Shown here one piece after another: positions 18,499 to 33,629 of a stretch of 64,000 bases of DNA; within the stretch, counting starts at the first letter, position 1, and every line of letters starts with the position of its first letter. The translations under genes and the position numbers were made by a program. The stretch is from Cellulomonas sp. SLBN-39 (lineage in GTDB: Bacteria > Actinomycetota > Actinomycetes > Actinomycetales > Cellulomonadaceae): NCBI RefSeq assembly GCF_006715865.1, contig NZ_VFOA01000001.1, positions 310,001 through 374,000 on the forward strand, read 5' to 3'. Below the pieces are notes generated by a model that saw only the letters and a list, made by a program, of their open reading frames with translations, was not told the DNA's origin and did not search any database.

Positions 18499-21405
18499 GT
18501 GGTCGACGACGACCGAGCACGACCCGCCACCCCGAGCCCCCTCCTCGTCGAGGACCGCGCCCCGTACCTCGACCCCGGCCTGCCGGTCGAGAAGCGCGCC
18601 CGTGACCTGCTCGGCCGGCTGACCCGCACCGAGAAGGTCGCGCTCCTGCACCAGCACTCCCCGGCCGTCGAGCGGCTCGGGCTCGCCCCGTTCCACACCG
18701 GCGCGGAGGCCCTGCACGGCGTCGCCTGGCTCGGCACCGCGACCGTCTTCCCCCAGCCCGTCGGCCTCGCCTGCACCTGGGACGCGGACCTCGTCCGCCG
18801 CGTCGGCGAGGTCGTCGGCACCGAGGTCCGCGCCAAGCACGCCGCCGACTCCAGCGTCTCGCTCAACGTGTGGGCCCCCGTCGTCAACCCGCTGCGCCAC
18901 CCCGCGTGGGGCCGGCACGAGGAGGGCTGGTCGCAGGACCCGCACGTCACCACGTGGCTGGCGACCGCCTACGCCCGCGGGCTGCGCGGCGACCACCCCG
19001 TGTACTGGCGGACCGTGCCCACGCTCAAGCACTACCTCGCCTACGGCAACGAGACCGACCGCGCCGTCACGAGCTCGCAGCTGCGACCCCGCGTGCTGCA
19101 CGAGTACGAGCTGCCCGCCTACCTGCACCCGGCCGCCGCAGGCGTCGTCGGCGCCGTGATGCCGTCGTACAACCTCGTCAACGGCCGTCCGAACCACGTG
19201 GCCGGCGAGCTGCTCGACCTGCTGCAGGCGCACGCCGCGCACCCGCTGCTCGTCGTCTCCGACGCCGCCGCGCCCGGCAACGTCGTGACGTTCGAGCGGT
19301 ACTACGACGACCACGTCGAGTCGCACGCCGCGATGCTGCGCGCCGGCATCGACTCCTTCACCGACAACGACGCCGACGCACGCCCCACCGTCGAACGGAT
19401 CACCGCCGCGCTCGAGCGCGGGCTCCTCGACGAGGACGTCGTCGACCGCGCCGTGCTGCGCCAGCTCGAGCTGCGCCTGCGCACCGGCGAGCTCGACCCC
19501 GAGCACGACCCGTGGGTCGTGGGCCCCGACGCGATCGACCTGCCCGCGCACCGTGCGCTCGCCCGCGAGTCCGTCGCCCGCTCGGTCGTCGTGCTCGAGA
19601 ACGACGGCGTCCTGCCCCTCGCGCCCGAGGCCGTCGTCGCCGTGGTCGGGCCGCACGCCGACCGCGTGCTGCACGACTGGTACTCCGGCACCCCGCCGTA
19701 CCTCACCGGCCTGGCGACCGCGCTGCGCGACCGCCTCGGCGCCGCGCAGGTCCGGGTGGCCGACGGCGCCGCACGCGTGACGCTGACCTGCACGACCACC
19801 GGCGGCACGGTCCGGGCGCTGCCCGACGGGACCCTCGTGGCCGACGGGACGCCCGGTGACGACACCGGCCTCGTCGACGTGACCGACTGGGGCGACGGGC
19901 TGCTCACGCTGCGGCAGGTCGCCACCGACCTGCTGTGGAGCGGAGCCGGCTGGGTCGTGCGCGCCGACGCGGGCCGCGTCGGCGGCTGGGTCGCCCAGGA
20001 GTCGTTCCGCACCCACCGGCACCCCGACGGCACCTGGTCGGTGCAGCACGTCGGCTCCGGCCGCTGGGTGCGCGTGCAGCACGACGCCCCGGGCACGCTC
20101 GTCGCCGAGGCGCACACGCCCGACGCCGCCGCGCGCTTCACCGTCGACGTCGTGCGCAGCGGCGCGCAGGCCGTGGCGCAGGCCGTCGCCGACGCCGACG
20201 TCGTGCTCGTCACCGCCGGCAACGACCCGCACCTGCACGGCCGCGAGACCGAGGACCGCCCGCACCTCGACCTGCCCGCGAGCCAGCTCGCGCTGTGGCG
20301 GTCCGCGGCCGCGGGCACCGCCCGACCCGTGCTCGTCGTCGTCTCGTCCTACCCCTACGTCCTCCCCGACGACCTCGGTGCCGCAGCCGTGGTGTGGACG
20401 TCGCACGGCGGGCAGGAGCTCGGCCCCGGACTCGTCGACGTGCTCACCGGGGACGTCGAGCCGACCGGCCGCCTCGCCCACCCCTGGCCCGCCGACGCCG
20501 CGCAGGCCGGGGACCTCCTGGACTACGACGTCATCGCCGCCCGGACGACCGACTGGTACGCCCCGGCACCGCCGCGGTACGGGCTCGGGCACGGGCTCAC
20601 CTACGGCGACGTGCGGTGCACCTCCCTCGCCGTGGACGACGCCGGCGCCGTGGCCGGCCCGCAGGACGCCGCACCCGGGGACCCGACGGCACCGGCCGGG
20701 CCGGCCCTCGTCGCGCACCTCCGGATCACCAACACCGGCCCCCGTACGGCGCACGAGCTCGTGCAGGTGTACGTCGACGCCCCCGGGCACCGCCTGCCGT
20801 ACCCGCACCGCCTGGTGGCCCACACCCGCACCACGCTCGCGCCGGGCGAGGACGCCGAGGTCACGCTCACCGTGCCGGTGCGCGAGCTCGCCGTGCGGGA
20901 CGTGACCCGCGACCTGTGGGTCGTCGAGCCCGGCGAGTACGTGCTCAGCACCGGCCCGTCGAGCGCGCACGCCACCCACCGGGCCGTCGTCCGCCTCGAC
21001 GGCGAGGCCGTCCCGCCGCGCGAGCTGCTCGGCCGGCGCGTGCCCGCCGCGTCCTTCGACACCGCGACCGGCATCGACCTGGTGGACCGCACCCGCACCG
21101 CGGGGGACGCCGTGCAGGTGCGCCGCGGCAGCGCCCAGGGCACGCTCGTCCTGCGCGACTGCCGCACGACCGGCGCACGCACGCTCACGCTCGACGTGGC
21201 GCGCACCGCGCCCGGACCCGCGTCCGTCGAGGTGCACGACGCGACGGCAGACGTGCTGCTCGCCGCCGTCGACGTCCCCGACGGCGGCGGCCGCTACGAC
21301 TGGCACGAACGGACCGCCGCCCTGGTCGGACCGGTCGGGGACGTCGTCGACCTGCGCATCACCCTTCGCGGGGTCGCCCGGCTCGCGAGCGTGCGCGCCG
21401 ACTGA
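18499..21405 (+). CDS. Large GH3 beta-glucosidase-type enzyme with inserted domain
   Basis: A protein of 968 residues. The GTG at 18499 is chosen over an earlier ATG because it has a GGAG ribosome site and follows the operator. The N-terminal barrel carries KHYLAYGNETDR and LLVVSDAAAPG with nucleophile D255. The second domain holds GRETEDRPHLDLP, the usual region of the acid/base glutamate. About 130 residues (roughly 415-548) with a beta-trefoil-like look are inserted into this second domain. An Fn3-like domain and a C-terminal beta domain resembling CBM6 follow. There is no signal peptide, so it is cytoplasmic. The exact sugar (glucose or xylose) is not certain. Confidence 0.9.
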   Translation: MVDDDRARPATPSPLLVEDRAPYLDPGLPVEKRARDLLGRLTRTEKVALLHQHSPAVERLGLAPFHTGAEALHGVAWLGTATVFPQPVGLACTWDADLVRRVGEVVGTEVRAKHAADSSVSLNVWAPVVNPLRHPAWGRHEEGWSQDPHVTTWLATAYARGLRGDHPVYWRTVPTLKHYLAYGNETDRAVTSSQLRPRVLHEYELPAYLHPAAAGVVGAVMPSYNLVNGRPNHVAGELLDLLQAHAAHPLLVVSDAAAPGNVVTFERYYDDHVESHAAMLRAGIDSFTDNDADARPTVERITAALERGLLDEDVVDRAVLRQLELRLRTGELDPEHDPWVVGPDAIDLPAHRALARESVARSVVVLENDGVLPLAPEAVVAVVGPHADRVLHDWYSGTPPYLTGLATALRDRLGAAQVRVADGAARVTLTCTTTGGTVRALPDGTLVADGTPGDDTGLVDVTDWGDGLLTLRQVATDLLWSGAGWVVRADAGRVGGWVAQESFRTHRHPDGTWSVQHVGSGRWVRVQHDAPGTLVAEAHTPDAAARFTVDVVRSGAQAVAQAVADADVVLVTAGNDPHLHGRETEDRPHLDLPASQLALWRSAAAGTARPVLVVVSSYPYVLPDDLGAAAVVWTSHGGQELGPGLVDVLTGDVEPTGRLAHPWPADAAQAGDLLDYDVIAARTTDWYAPAPPRYGLGHGLTYGDVRCTSLAVDDAGAVAGPQDAAPGDPTAPAGPALVAHLRITNTGPRTAHELVQVYVDAPGHRLPYPHRLVAHTRTTLAPGEDAEVTLTVPVRELAVRDVTRDLWVVEPGEYVLSTGPSSAHATHRAVVRLDGEAVPPRELLGRRVPAASFDTATGIDLVDRTRTAGDAVQVRRGSAQGTLVLRDCRTTGARTLTLDVARTAPGPASVEVHDATADVLLAAVDVPDGGGRYDWHERTAALVGPVGDVVDLRITLRGVARLASVRAD

Positions 21406-21413
21406 GCCGGGCC

Positions 21414-21466
21414 GTCCGGGCCCGCACGGTGCCGGCCGGTGCCCTGCCGGCCGGTGCGGGCCGGAC
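21414..21466. terminator. Bidirectional terminator between GH3 and nagA
   Basis: A long GC-rich inverted repeat lies in the 78-base gap between two convergent genes. Its arms begin GTCCGG and end CCGGAC, with inner pairing of GCCGGCCGG and CCGGCCGG, and it can serve both. Confidence 0.65.
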
Positions 21467-21483
21467 GCGCGGGTCGTGCGGCC

Positions 21484-22794
21484 TCAGGGCCGACCGACGA
21501 CCCAGGAGCCCGCCCGCATCACCGCGACCGGCTCCAGCGCGTCCGTCGTCACCAGGACGTCCGCGCGACGGCCCGCGACCAGCGCACCGAGGTCCGCGCG
21601 GCCCAGCACCGTCGCCGGCGTCGTCGCCGCCGACCGCACCGCGTCCACGAGCGGCACCCCGGCCTCCACCGCGGACCGGACCACGTCGAGCAGGTGCGCC
21701 ACCCCGCCCGCGATGGCACCTGCCGTGCCGTCGTCGCCGAGCAGCCGCGCCACACCGTCCGCCACCCGCACGGCCAGAGGACCCAGCCGGTAGTCGCCGT
21801 CCGGCATGCCGGCCGCCGCCATCGCGTCCGTGACGAGCACGACCGCGTCCGCACCCACGAGCTCCAGCACCGTCCGGACCGTCGCGGGCGCCAGGTGCGT
21901 GCCGTCGGCGACGAGCTCCACGACGAGCCGGCCCGCCGCCGCCGCGGCCAGGCAGGCCGCCACCGGGCCCGGGTCACGGTGGTGCAGCGGGCGCATGCCG
22001 TTGAACAGGTGCGTCGCCGTCGGACGGCCCGACCGCGCGGAGGCGGTGGTCGCCAGCAGGTCGAACGCCCGGTCGGCGGCCTGCTCGGTGACCTCGGCGC
22101 TCGCGTCCGTGTGCCCGAGCGACGGCAGCGCCCCGCACGCGGCGAGCGCGCGCAGCACGTCGTCCTCCCCCGCGTCCGCGACACCCGGCACCTCGGGTGC
22201 CACCGTCATGGTCACCAGGTGCCCGCGCGCGACCCGGGCGACCTCGCGCACCAGACCCGGGTCGCCGGGCAGCATGTCGTGCAGGTTCTGCGCGCCGCAG
22301 CGCACGGCCGACAGGAACGGCCCCTCCAGGTGCACCCCCACGAGGTGCCCGGCGTCGACCGCGTCGGCGAGCAGCGCCGTGCGGGCGAGCAGCACGTCGG
22401 GCGGTGCGGTCACCAGCGACGCGACCAGGCTCGTCGTGCCGTGCCGCAGGTGCTCGTGCGCACCCGTCGCCACCTCGTCGGGCGTGGTCGCGTCGGGGAA
22501 GCTCGCGCCGCCGCCGCCGTGGCAGTGCAGGTCGACCAGGCCCGGCAGGACGAGCGTGCCGGGCGGCGGGGGCGCGGGCAGCAGATCGGGGTCGAGCAGG
22601 GCCGACGGTCCGACCCACACCAGCACACCGTCCGCGACCGCGACGACCCCGTCCGCGAGCACGCCCGTGGGGAGCACGACGGCGCCCCGCACCAGCTCGG
22701 CGCCCGCCGGGAGCCGCACCGCGCCCGGGTCGGGCCGGCCCGCGGTCCGGGGCGAGAGGGACGGGTCGGGGACGCTGCGCTGGGGGCCGCTCAC
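21484..22794 (-). CDS. nagA: N-acetylglucosamine-6-phosphate deacetylase
   Basis: A protein of 436 residues. The GTG at 22794 is preferred because GGAGG lies eight bases upstream; a GTG at 22812 would add six residues. Family motifs are DLHCHGGGG, HLEGPF, SLGHTDAS, THLFNGM and VTDAMAAAG with catalytic D323. It converts GlcNAc-6-phosphate to glucosamine-6-phosphate and acetate in the cytoplasm, in amino-sugar use and wall recycling. No other nag gene is next to it, and it is convergent with the GH3 gene. Confidence 0.93.
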   Translation of the reverse strand: MSGPQRSVPDPSLSPRTAGRPDPGAVRLPAGAELVRGAVVLPTGVLADGVVAVADGVLVWVGPSALLDPDLLPAPPPPGTLVLPGLVDLHCHGGGGASFPDATTPDEVATGAHEHLRHGTTSLVASLVTAPPDVLLARTALLADAVDAGHLVGVHLEGPFLSAVRCGAQNLHDMLPGDPGLVREVARVARGHLVTMTVAPEVPGVADAGEDDVLRALAACGALPSLGHTDASAEVTEQAADRAFDLLATTASARSGRPTATHLFNGMRPLHHRDPGPVAACLAAAAAGRLVVELVADGTHLAPATVRTVLELVGADAVVLVTDAMAAAGMPDGDYRLGPLAVRVADGVARLLGDDGTAGAIAGGVAHLLDVVRSAVEAGVPLVDAVRSAATTPATVLGRADLGALVAGRRADVLVTTDALEPVAVMRAGSWVVGRP

Positions 22795-22896
22795 CTCGCC
22801 ATCCTCCCGCACCGCCCGGTGGCCGTGGGCTCAGATCGACGCCTCGGTGGTCGATGAGCGGGGCGTCGCACCACGACCGACACAGAGAGGCGAGGC

Positions 22897-23487
22897 ATGG
22901 AGGGGATCGCTGCTGTCCAGGCACGGGTCGCTGCGATCCAGAGCACCATGAGCCAGCTGGCGCCCGCGCGCACCGCCCCGGCCCTTGCCACGTCCCCGGC
23001 GGCGGCCGGTGCCGACTTCGCGGCCGCGCTCACCCAGGCCGCGGGGACGACCACTCTGCCCGCCGTCGACGGGTTCACGCCCGAGCAGGTGTCCAACGCG
23101 GCCGCCGTCGTCGAGGCCGGGCGCGGGATGGGCCTGTCGCTGCGGGACCAGGCCATCGGCGTGATGACCGCGATCGGCGAGTCGTCGTTGCGCGTCGTCG
23201 ACCACGGCGACGCCGCCGGGCCCGACAGCCGCGGGCTGTTCCAGCAGCGCGACAACGGTGCGTGGGGCACCTACGCCGACCGGATGGACCCCACCCGCAG
23301 CGCCCAGAGCTTCTACCGCGTGCTCGCCACCGTCGACGGGCGCGAGCGGATGGAGCCGACGATCGTGGCGCACACCGTGCAGCGCAACGCCGACCCCCAG
23401 CACTACGCCCGCTCGTGGGACGCGGCCGTCCGGCTCGTCGCGCGGATCACCGGGAGCACGCCCGCCCAGGTCACCGCGACGCGCTGA
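22897..23487 (+). CDS. Lysozyme-like domain protein with flagellar-locus-type N-terminus
   Basis: A protein of 196 residues. The N-terminus EGIAAVQARVAAIQSTMSQL resembles those of wall hydrolases found in actinobacterial flagellar loci. The rest (AIGESSLRVVDHGD, DSRGLFQQR, WGTYADRMDPTRSAQSFYRV) is a transglycosylase-like fold common in phage-tail and wall-lytic proteins, with E95 a candidate acid. There is no classic signal peptide. No flagellar genes are nearby. The substrate is presumably peptidoglycan (inference). Confidence 0.7.
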   Translation: MEGIAAVQARVAAIQSTMSQLAPARTAPALATSPAAAGADFAAALTQAAGTTTLPAVDGFTPEQVSNAAAVVEAGRGMGLSLRDQAIGVMTAIGESSLRVVDHGDAAGPDSRGLFQQRDNGAWGTYADRMDPTRSAQSFYRVLATVDGRERMEPTIVAHTVQRNADPQHYARSWDAAVRLVARITGSTPAQVTATR

Positions 23488-23664
23488 CGCCCGGCCGGGT
23501 CGGCTCCGAGCAGGCGCCCCGCCGCCGAGGGGGAGGCCGACATCAGTCGGTGCGGCGAGGCACCTGCCGGTCCGGCGAGGTCGCTCAGCCGCCGTCGGAC
23601 GTCCTCACGCTAGGTGCGCCGTCCACGAGCCGAGGTAGGACCGAGGTCCCGGACGGCACCGGCG

Positions 23665-24360
23665 TCAGAACAGCCGGGAGTCGACGTCGTCGACGCCGCG
23701 CATGGCGTCGTAGTCCAGGACCAGGCAGCTGATCCCCCGGTCGGTGGCCAGCACCCTCGCCTGGGGGCGGATCTCCTGCGCCGCGAACACCCCGCGCACC
23801 GGCGCCAGGTGCGGGTCCCGGTTCAGCAGCTCGAGGTAGCGGGTCAGCTGCTCGACGCCGTCGATGTCGCCGCGCCGCTTGATCTCCACGGCGACCGTGC
23901 CGCCGTCGGGCGACTTCGCCAGGATGTCCACGGGGCCGATCGCCGTGGGGTACTCCCGCCGGACGAGCGTGTGACCGGAGCCGAGCAGCGCGATCTGCGC
24001 CGCCAGGAGCTCCTGCAGGTGCGCCTCCACGCCGTCCTTGACGAGCCCCGGGTCCACGCCCAGGTCGTGCGTGGACTCGTGGTGGACCGTGAACAGGTCG
24101 ATCACCAGGCGGTCGTCGGACTTGGCGTGCTGCACCGTCCACACCGCCGTGACGCCGGCCGCGACCTGGTCGGCGTCGGGCTCGCCGACCACCAGCGAGC
24201 ACGGCGGGCTCATCCAGTTCAGCGGCTTGTACGAGCCGCCGTCGGAGTGCAGGAGCACCGAACCGTCCGCCTTGACGACGAGCAGCCGGACGGCACGGGG
24301 CAGGTGGGCCGACAGGCGCCCGGTGTAGCGGGCGGCGCAGTCGGCGACGACGAGACGCAA
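23665..24360 (-). CDS. nucS: Mismatch-specific endonuclease NucS
   Basis: A protein of 231 residues starting at TTG ([15 protein letters not shown] follows). The C-terminal nuclease domain holds [12 protein letters not shown] and [20 protein letters not shown], the D...E-x-K metal site. The end DDVDSRLF matches the short tail used to bind the replication clamp. NucS replaces MutS/MutL mismatch repair in many actinobacteria by cutting mismatched DNA. Its place just after the ATP synthase and DUF2550 genes is the usual actinobacterial one. Confidence 0.95.
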   Translation of the reverse strand: MRLVVADCAARYTGRLSAHLPRAVRLLVVKADGSVLLHSDGGSYKPLNWMSPPCSLVVGEPDADQVAAGVTAVWTVQHAKSDDRLVIDLFTVHHESTHDLGVDPGLVKDGVEAHLQELLAAQIALLGSGHTLVRREYPTAIGPVDILAKSPDGGTVAVEIKRRGDIDGVEQLTRYLELLNRDPHLAPVRGVFAAQEIRPQARVLATDRGISCLVLDYDAMRGVDDVDSRLF

Positions 24361-24432
24361 CAGGACCTCACGACGACGAGACGGGACGGGCGACGGACCC
24401 GCCGCGGCGGAGCGTGCCCCGGGGGCGGCGGG

Positions 24433-24870
24433 TCAGATGACGGTGCCCACGCGCGAGGGCGTGGCCTCGATCCACGACGTGAAGCCCGCGTACGCGTCGT
24501 CCGACATGTGCAGGTGGACCGACCGGACGCCGCGGCGGACGTCCCGCACCTCGCAGTGCACCACGACCGCCTGCACCGACCCGTCGGCCGAGGGCAGCCG
24601 ACGGCGCTCGAGGACCCGGATCCCGCTCCGCGCCCAGGTGGACGCGGGCCGCGGGACGAGCGACGCACGACGCCACCAGTACAACGAGGTGGCCCCGTAC
24701 TGCGCGACGCCGCGGGCCCACGGGCCGTCGGGCCCGTCCGCCACCGCGCACGAGAACGACCCGACCCGGTGGGACAGCGCACGGGTGCGCGACGCCCACA
24801 GGGCCACGACGAGCAGGCCGACCAGCGCCACGACGGACGCGACGACGATCGGGACCCACGTGCCGGTCAT
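24433..24870 (-). CDS. DUF2550 membrane-anchored protein
   Basis: A protein of 145 residues. One N-terminal membrane segment (VPIVVASVVALVGLLVVAL) is followed by a small domain with YWWRRASLVPRP and VRSVHLHMSDDAYAGFTSW. It lies directly after atpC, where the DUF2550 protein of mycobacteria (Rv1312) and other actinobacteria is found. Function unknown. The constant position suggests some link to the envelope or the ATP synthase. Confidence 0.88.
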   Translation of the reverse strand: MTGTWVPIVVASVVALVGLLVVALWASRTRALSHRVGSFSCAVADGPDGPWARGVAQYGATSLYWWRRASLVPRPASTWARSGIRVLERRRLPSADGSVQAVVVHCEVRDVRRGVRSVHLHMSDDAYAGFTSWIEATPSRVGTVI

Positions 24871-24897
24871 CGACCCCCCGCCCCGCCCGACGCCGTG

Positions 24898-25179
24898 TCA
24901 GTGACCCGCGCGGCCGGGCTCGGCCGTCGCGGCGTCGACGACGACCGTGACCTGGTCGTCGTCGACGGACAGGAAGCCGCCGTCGACACGCCAGCTCAGC
25001 GTCGCACCGCCGCCGGCGGGCTCCACCCGGACGCTGCCGGGGCGCAGCACCGACAGGATCGGCGTGTGGCCGGCCAGGATGCCGATGTCACCGTCGGCCG
25101 CGGGCGCCGACACCAGCCTCGCGGCGCCGGACCAGACCTTGCCGTCCGCCGCCACGAGGTCCACCTCGAGCTGTGCCAC
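24898..25179 (-). CDS. atpC: ATP synthase epsilon subunit
   Basis: A protein of 93 residues starting at GTG. It has the N-terminal beta-sandwich (QLEVDLVAADGKVWSG, LAGHTPILSVLRPG) but no C-terminal helical hairpin, as in several actinobacterial epsilons. It links the gamma stalk to the c-ring. Last gene of the atp operon. Confidence 0.96.
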   Translation of the reverse strand: MAQLEVDLVAADGKVWSGAARLVSAPAADGDIGILAGHTPILSVLRPGSVRVEPAGGGATLSWRVDGGFLSVDDDQVTVVVDAATAEPGRAGH

Positions 25180-25220
25180 ATGTCCTCCTGAAGAGCCGGT
25201 TCCGGGGTCGTACGACGTCG

Positions 25221-27667
<2,447 letters not shown>

Positions 27668-27669
27668 GC

Positions 27670-29298
<1,629 letters not shown>

Positions 29299-29366
29299 GG
29301 GTTCTCCTCATCTGACGCACGCGTCACGCGTGCGGTGTGTCGTGGTCCGGTGACCGGAGCGGTAGG

Positions 29367-30178
29367 TCAGCCGGCGAGCTGTCGGCGTGCGTCGGCGAGA
29401 CGGGCGAGGACGGTCGCGTCGATGACGTCGGGACCGGACTGCACACGCAGCCCCCCGACGACGTCCGAGTCGACGACCACGTTGAGCTGGACCGGCCGGC
29501 CCAGCGCCCGGCCCACGAGGTCGGTCAGGCGGGCCCGCTGCGTGTCGGACAGGGGCGAGGCCGTCGTGACGGTCGCGACCTGGCGGCTGCGCAGCTCGGC
29601 GATCAGGTCGACCACGTGCAGCAGCGTCGTCACGTACCGACGCCCGCGGGGCGCGACGGCCGCGCGGCGCGCCACCACGGCGGTGACGGGCGCGGCCCGC
29701 CCCCCGAGCAGCGCGTCGACGAGCTCGCCGCGCGCCTGCGCGGGGTACGACGGCTCGAGCAGGTACCGCCGGACCTCACGCTGGCCGGCGAGGGCCCGCG
29801 TGATGCGGAAGAGCTCGTCCTCGACCCGCTCGAGGGCGCCGTCCGACTCGGCCGTCGCGAGCACGGCGAGCAGCGCGAGCCGCTCGACCGCCTCGGTCAG
29901 GTCGGCGTCCGCCGACCAGCGGCCACGGACGAGCGCCTGCGCGACCTCGACCGTGCGCGGGTCCGCACCGTCGAGCAGGCGTCCGACGAGGCCCGCCTTG
30001 GCGTCCGGCTCGACCGACGGGTCGGCCAGCGTGCGCCGCAGCGAGCCGGACGCGTCGAGCGCGTCCACGAGGGCGAACAGCTCCTGCCCCAGCGTGAGCG
30101 CCTGAGGACCGGCCTCGCGCAGCACCGGGGACCACAGTCCCTGGGCTGCGACGAGAGAGGCCCGACTGGTGCCGCGCA

Positions 30179-30179
<1 letters not shown>
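29367..30179 (-). CDS. atpH: ATP synthase delta subunit
   Basis: A protein of 270 residues, the long form typical of actinobacteria (about 180 in E. coli). The C-terminal half has the conserved GGLRVQSGPDVIDATV. It is the peripheral stalk cap. The ATG shares one base with the atpF stop. Confidence 0.95.
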
Positions 30180-31945
<1,766 letters not shown>

Positions 31946-32037
31946 GCTGGTGGCACCTGGCCGTCGTGGATGAGTGGAAGCCTAACCCATGGATCGGGCG
32001 GTTCCGGACGGTCGTGGGGGTCCGTCCGGGTGAGCGG

Positions 32038-32520
32038 TCAACGGACCTGGGTCCCCGGCTCGACGTACGGCACGCGCCCCCCGCTGACCGCCCGGTAGTC
32101 CAGCAGCGCCGAGCCGACGACGCCGAGCGCGAGCACGGCCGCGAGCACCCCGCGGTGGTAGAAGTCCAGGTCGCGGATCAGCGCGAGCACGACGATCACC
32201 ACGAGCACCTTGGCCAGCCAGGTGCCCATGACGACGGCCGCCATGGTCGCGGGCGCCGCGTGCAGCGTCCGCAGCATCGCCACGACCGTCGTCGCGGAGA
32301 AGACGAGCGCGAGACCGACCGCGACGAGCGCCCCCCACACGCCCGGCAGCCCCGCCACGAACCAGCCCACGCCGACGCCGAGCACCGCCAGGGCGCCCAG
32401 CAGCACGAGGGTGTCGCGCAGGGCGCGGCGCAGCACGGCGGCCGTCGCGTCCCCCGCACGGGGGGCGGTGGTGGCCGGGGGCGCCTCGCCGTCGGCGGGC
32501 TGCTGCGGGTCGGTGGTCAC
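32038..32520 (-). CDS. AtpI-like small membrane protein
   Basis: A protein of 160 residues. A Pro/Ala-rich N-terminus precedes four predicted membrane segments (for example [20 protein letters not shown]). It occupies the slot between the wecA-like gene and atpB that holds AtpI-like proteins in actinobacteria (Rv1303 in Mycobacterium tuberculosis), where help in c-ring assembly is proposed. The GTG overlaps the wecA-like stop (GTGA). Confidence 0.78.
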   Translation of the reverse strand: MTTDPQQPADGEAPPATTAPRAGDATAAVLRRALRDTLVLLGALAVLGVGVGWFVAGLPGVWGALVAVGLALVFSATTVVAMLRTLHAAPATMAAVVMGTWLAKVLVVIVVLALIRDLDFYHRGVLAAVLALGVVGSALLDYRAVSGGRVPYVEPGTQVR

Positions 32521-33629
32521 GGGGTGGCCTCCACGGAGGTCGGGGTGCGCCCGCGCAGCGGGCCGAGGGTCAGGGCGACGGCCGCGAGCATGCCCGCACC
32601 GGTGACGACCAGCACGGTCGTCGTCGAGAAGACCGCCAGGCCGGCCACGCCGAACGCGAGCACGGCCGTCCACACGTACATGATGCCCACCGCGCGCCGG
32701 TGCGAGTGCCCCAGCGCGAGCAGACGGTGGTGCAGGTGCATGCGGTCGGGGTGGAACGGGCTCTTGCCGCTGCCGATCCGGCGGACGATCGCGAGCGTCA
32801 TGTCCAGCAGCGGCAGGACCAGCACGGCGACGGGCAGCAGGATCGGCATGTAGGCGGGGAACTGCACGCGCTCGACGACGGCGGCGGGGTCGATCTGGCC
32901 GGTCACGACGATCGCGCCGGCCGCCATGACGAAGCCGAGCAGCATGGAGCCGGAGTCACCCATGAAGATCCGGGCCGGGTACACGTTGTGGGGCAGGAAA
33001 CCCAGGCAGATGCCGACCAGCACCGCGACGATGAGCGCCGCGAGCGAGGAGTAGTCCTCGCTGCTCGTGCCGCGGGTCAGCAGGTACGTGTAGAGGAAGA
33101 ACGCCGCCCCGCCGATCGCGATGACCCCGGCCGCCAGCCCGTCGAGCCCGTCGACGAAGTTCACGGCGTTCATGGCGACGACCACGGAGACCACCGTGAC
33201 GAAGATCCAGGTCCGGGGCGAGCTCACCAGCACACCGCCGATCGGCAGCTGGTAGAGCAGCACGCCCTGCCAGGCCAGGAACCCGGCCGCGAGGACCTGC
33301 CCCATGAGCTTGGTCAGCCAGTCGAGGTCCCAGATGTCGTCCGCGACGCCGAGCGCGACCACGAGCCCCGCCCCGCCGACGATCCCGACGATCGGCCGGG
33401 AGTTGTCGAAGACACCGTCGAGGAAGGTGATCTGGCTGGCCATGACGAAGGCGACGAGCAGACCCGCGAACATGGCCAGCCCGCCGAGGCGCGGCGTCGG
33501 GATGGCGTGCACGTCACGGTCGCGCACCGCCGTGATCGCGCCCCAGCGCAGGGCGCACCACCGGGCGACCGGGGTCGCGAGGTAGGCGACCGCCGCGGCG
33601 ATCGCCATGACGAGGAGGTAGACCCTCAC
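32517..33629 (-). CDS. wecA: MraY/WecA-family undecaprenyl-phosphate glycosyl-1-phosphate transferase
   Basis: A protein of 370 residues with about ten membrane segments. Motifs are [39 protein letters not shown] and [17 protein letters not shown]. The family moves a sugar-1-phosphate from a UDP-sugar to undecaprenyl phosphate at the membrane, starting a wall glycan. In this position the mycobacterial enzyme is WecA (GlcNAc-1-P transfer, arabinogalactan linker). The sugar used here is inferred. GTG/TGA overlaps tie it to tsaC and the AtpI-like gene. Confidence 0.9.
   Translation of the reverse strand: MRVYLLVMAIAAAVAYLATPVARWCALRWGAITAVRDRDVHAIPTPRLGGLAMFAGLLVAFVMASQITFLDGVFDNSRPIVGIVGGAGLVVALGVADDIWDLDWLTKLMGQVLAAGFLAWQGVLLYQLPIGGVLVSSPRTWIFVTVVSVVVAMNAVNFVDGLDGLAAGVIAIGGAAFFLYTYLLTRGTSSEDYSSLAALIVAVLVGICLGFLPHNVYPARIFMGDSGSMLLGFVMAAGAIVVTGQIDPAAVVERVQFPAYMPILLPVAVLVLPLLDMTLAIVRRIGSGKSPFHPDRMHLHHRLLALGHSHRRAVGIMYVWTAVLAFGVAGLAVFSTTTVLVVTGAGMLAAVALTLGPLRGRTPTSVEATP

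Noticed and set aside
22794..22812. Upstream GTG as nagA start
   Set aside because: The GTG at 22794 has GGAGG at the right distance, while the one at 22812 has no ribosome site.
24898..25179. Truncated atpC
   Set aside because: The 93-residue product lacks the C-terminal helices of E. coli epsilon, but short epsilons are normal in several actinobacteria and the beta-sandwich is complete.
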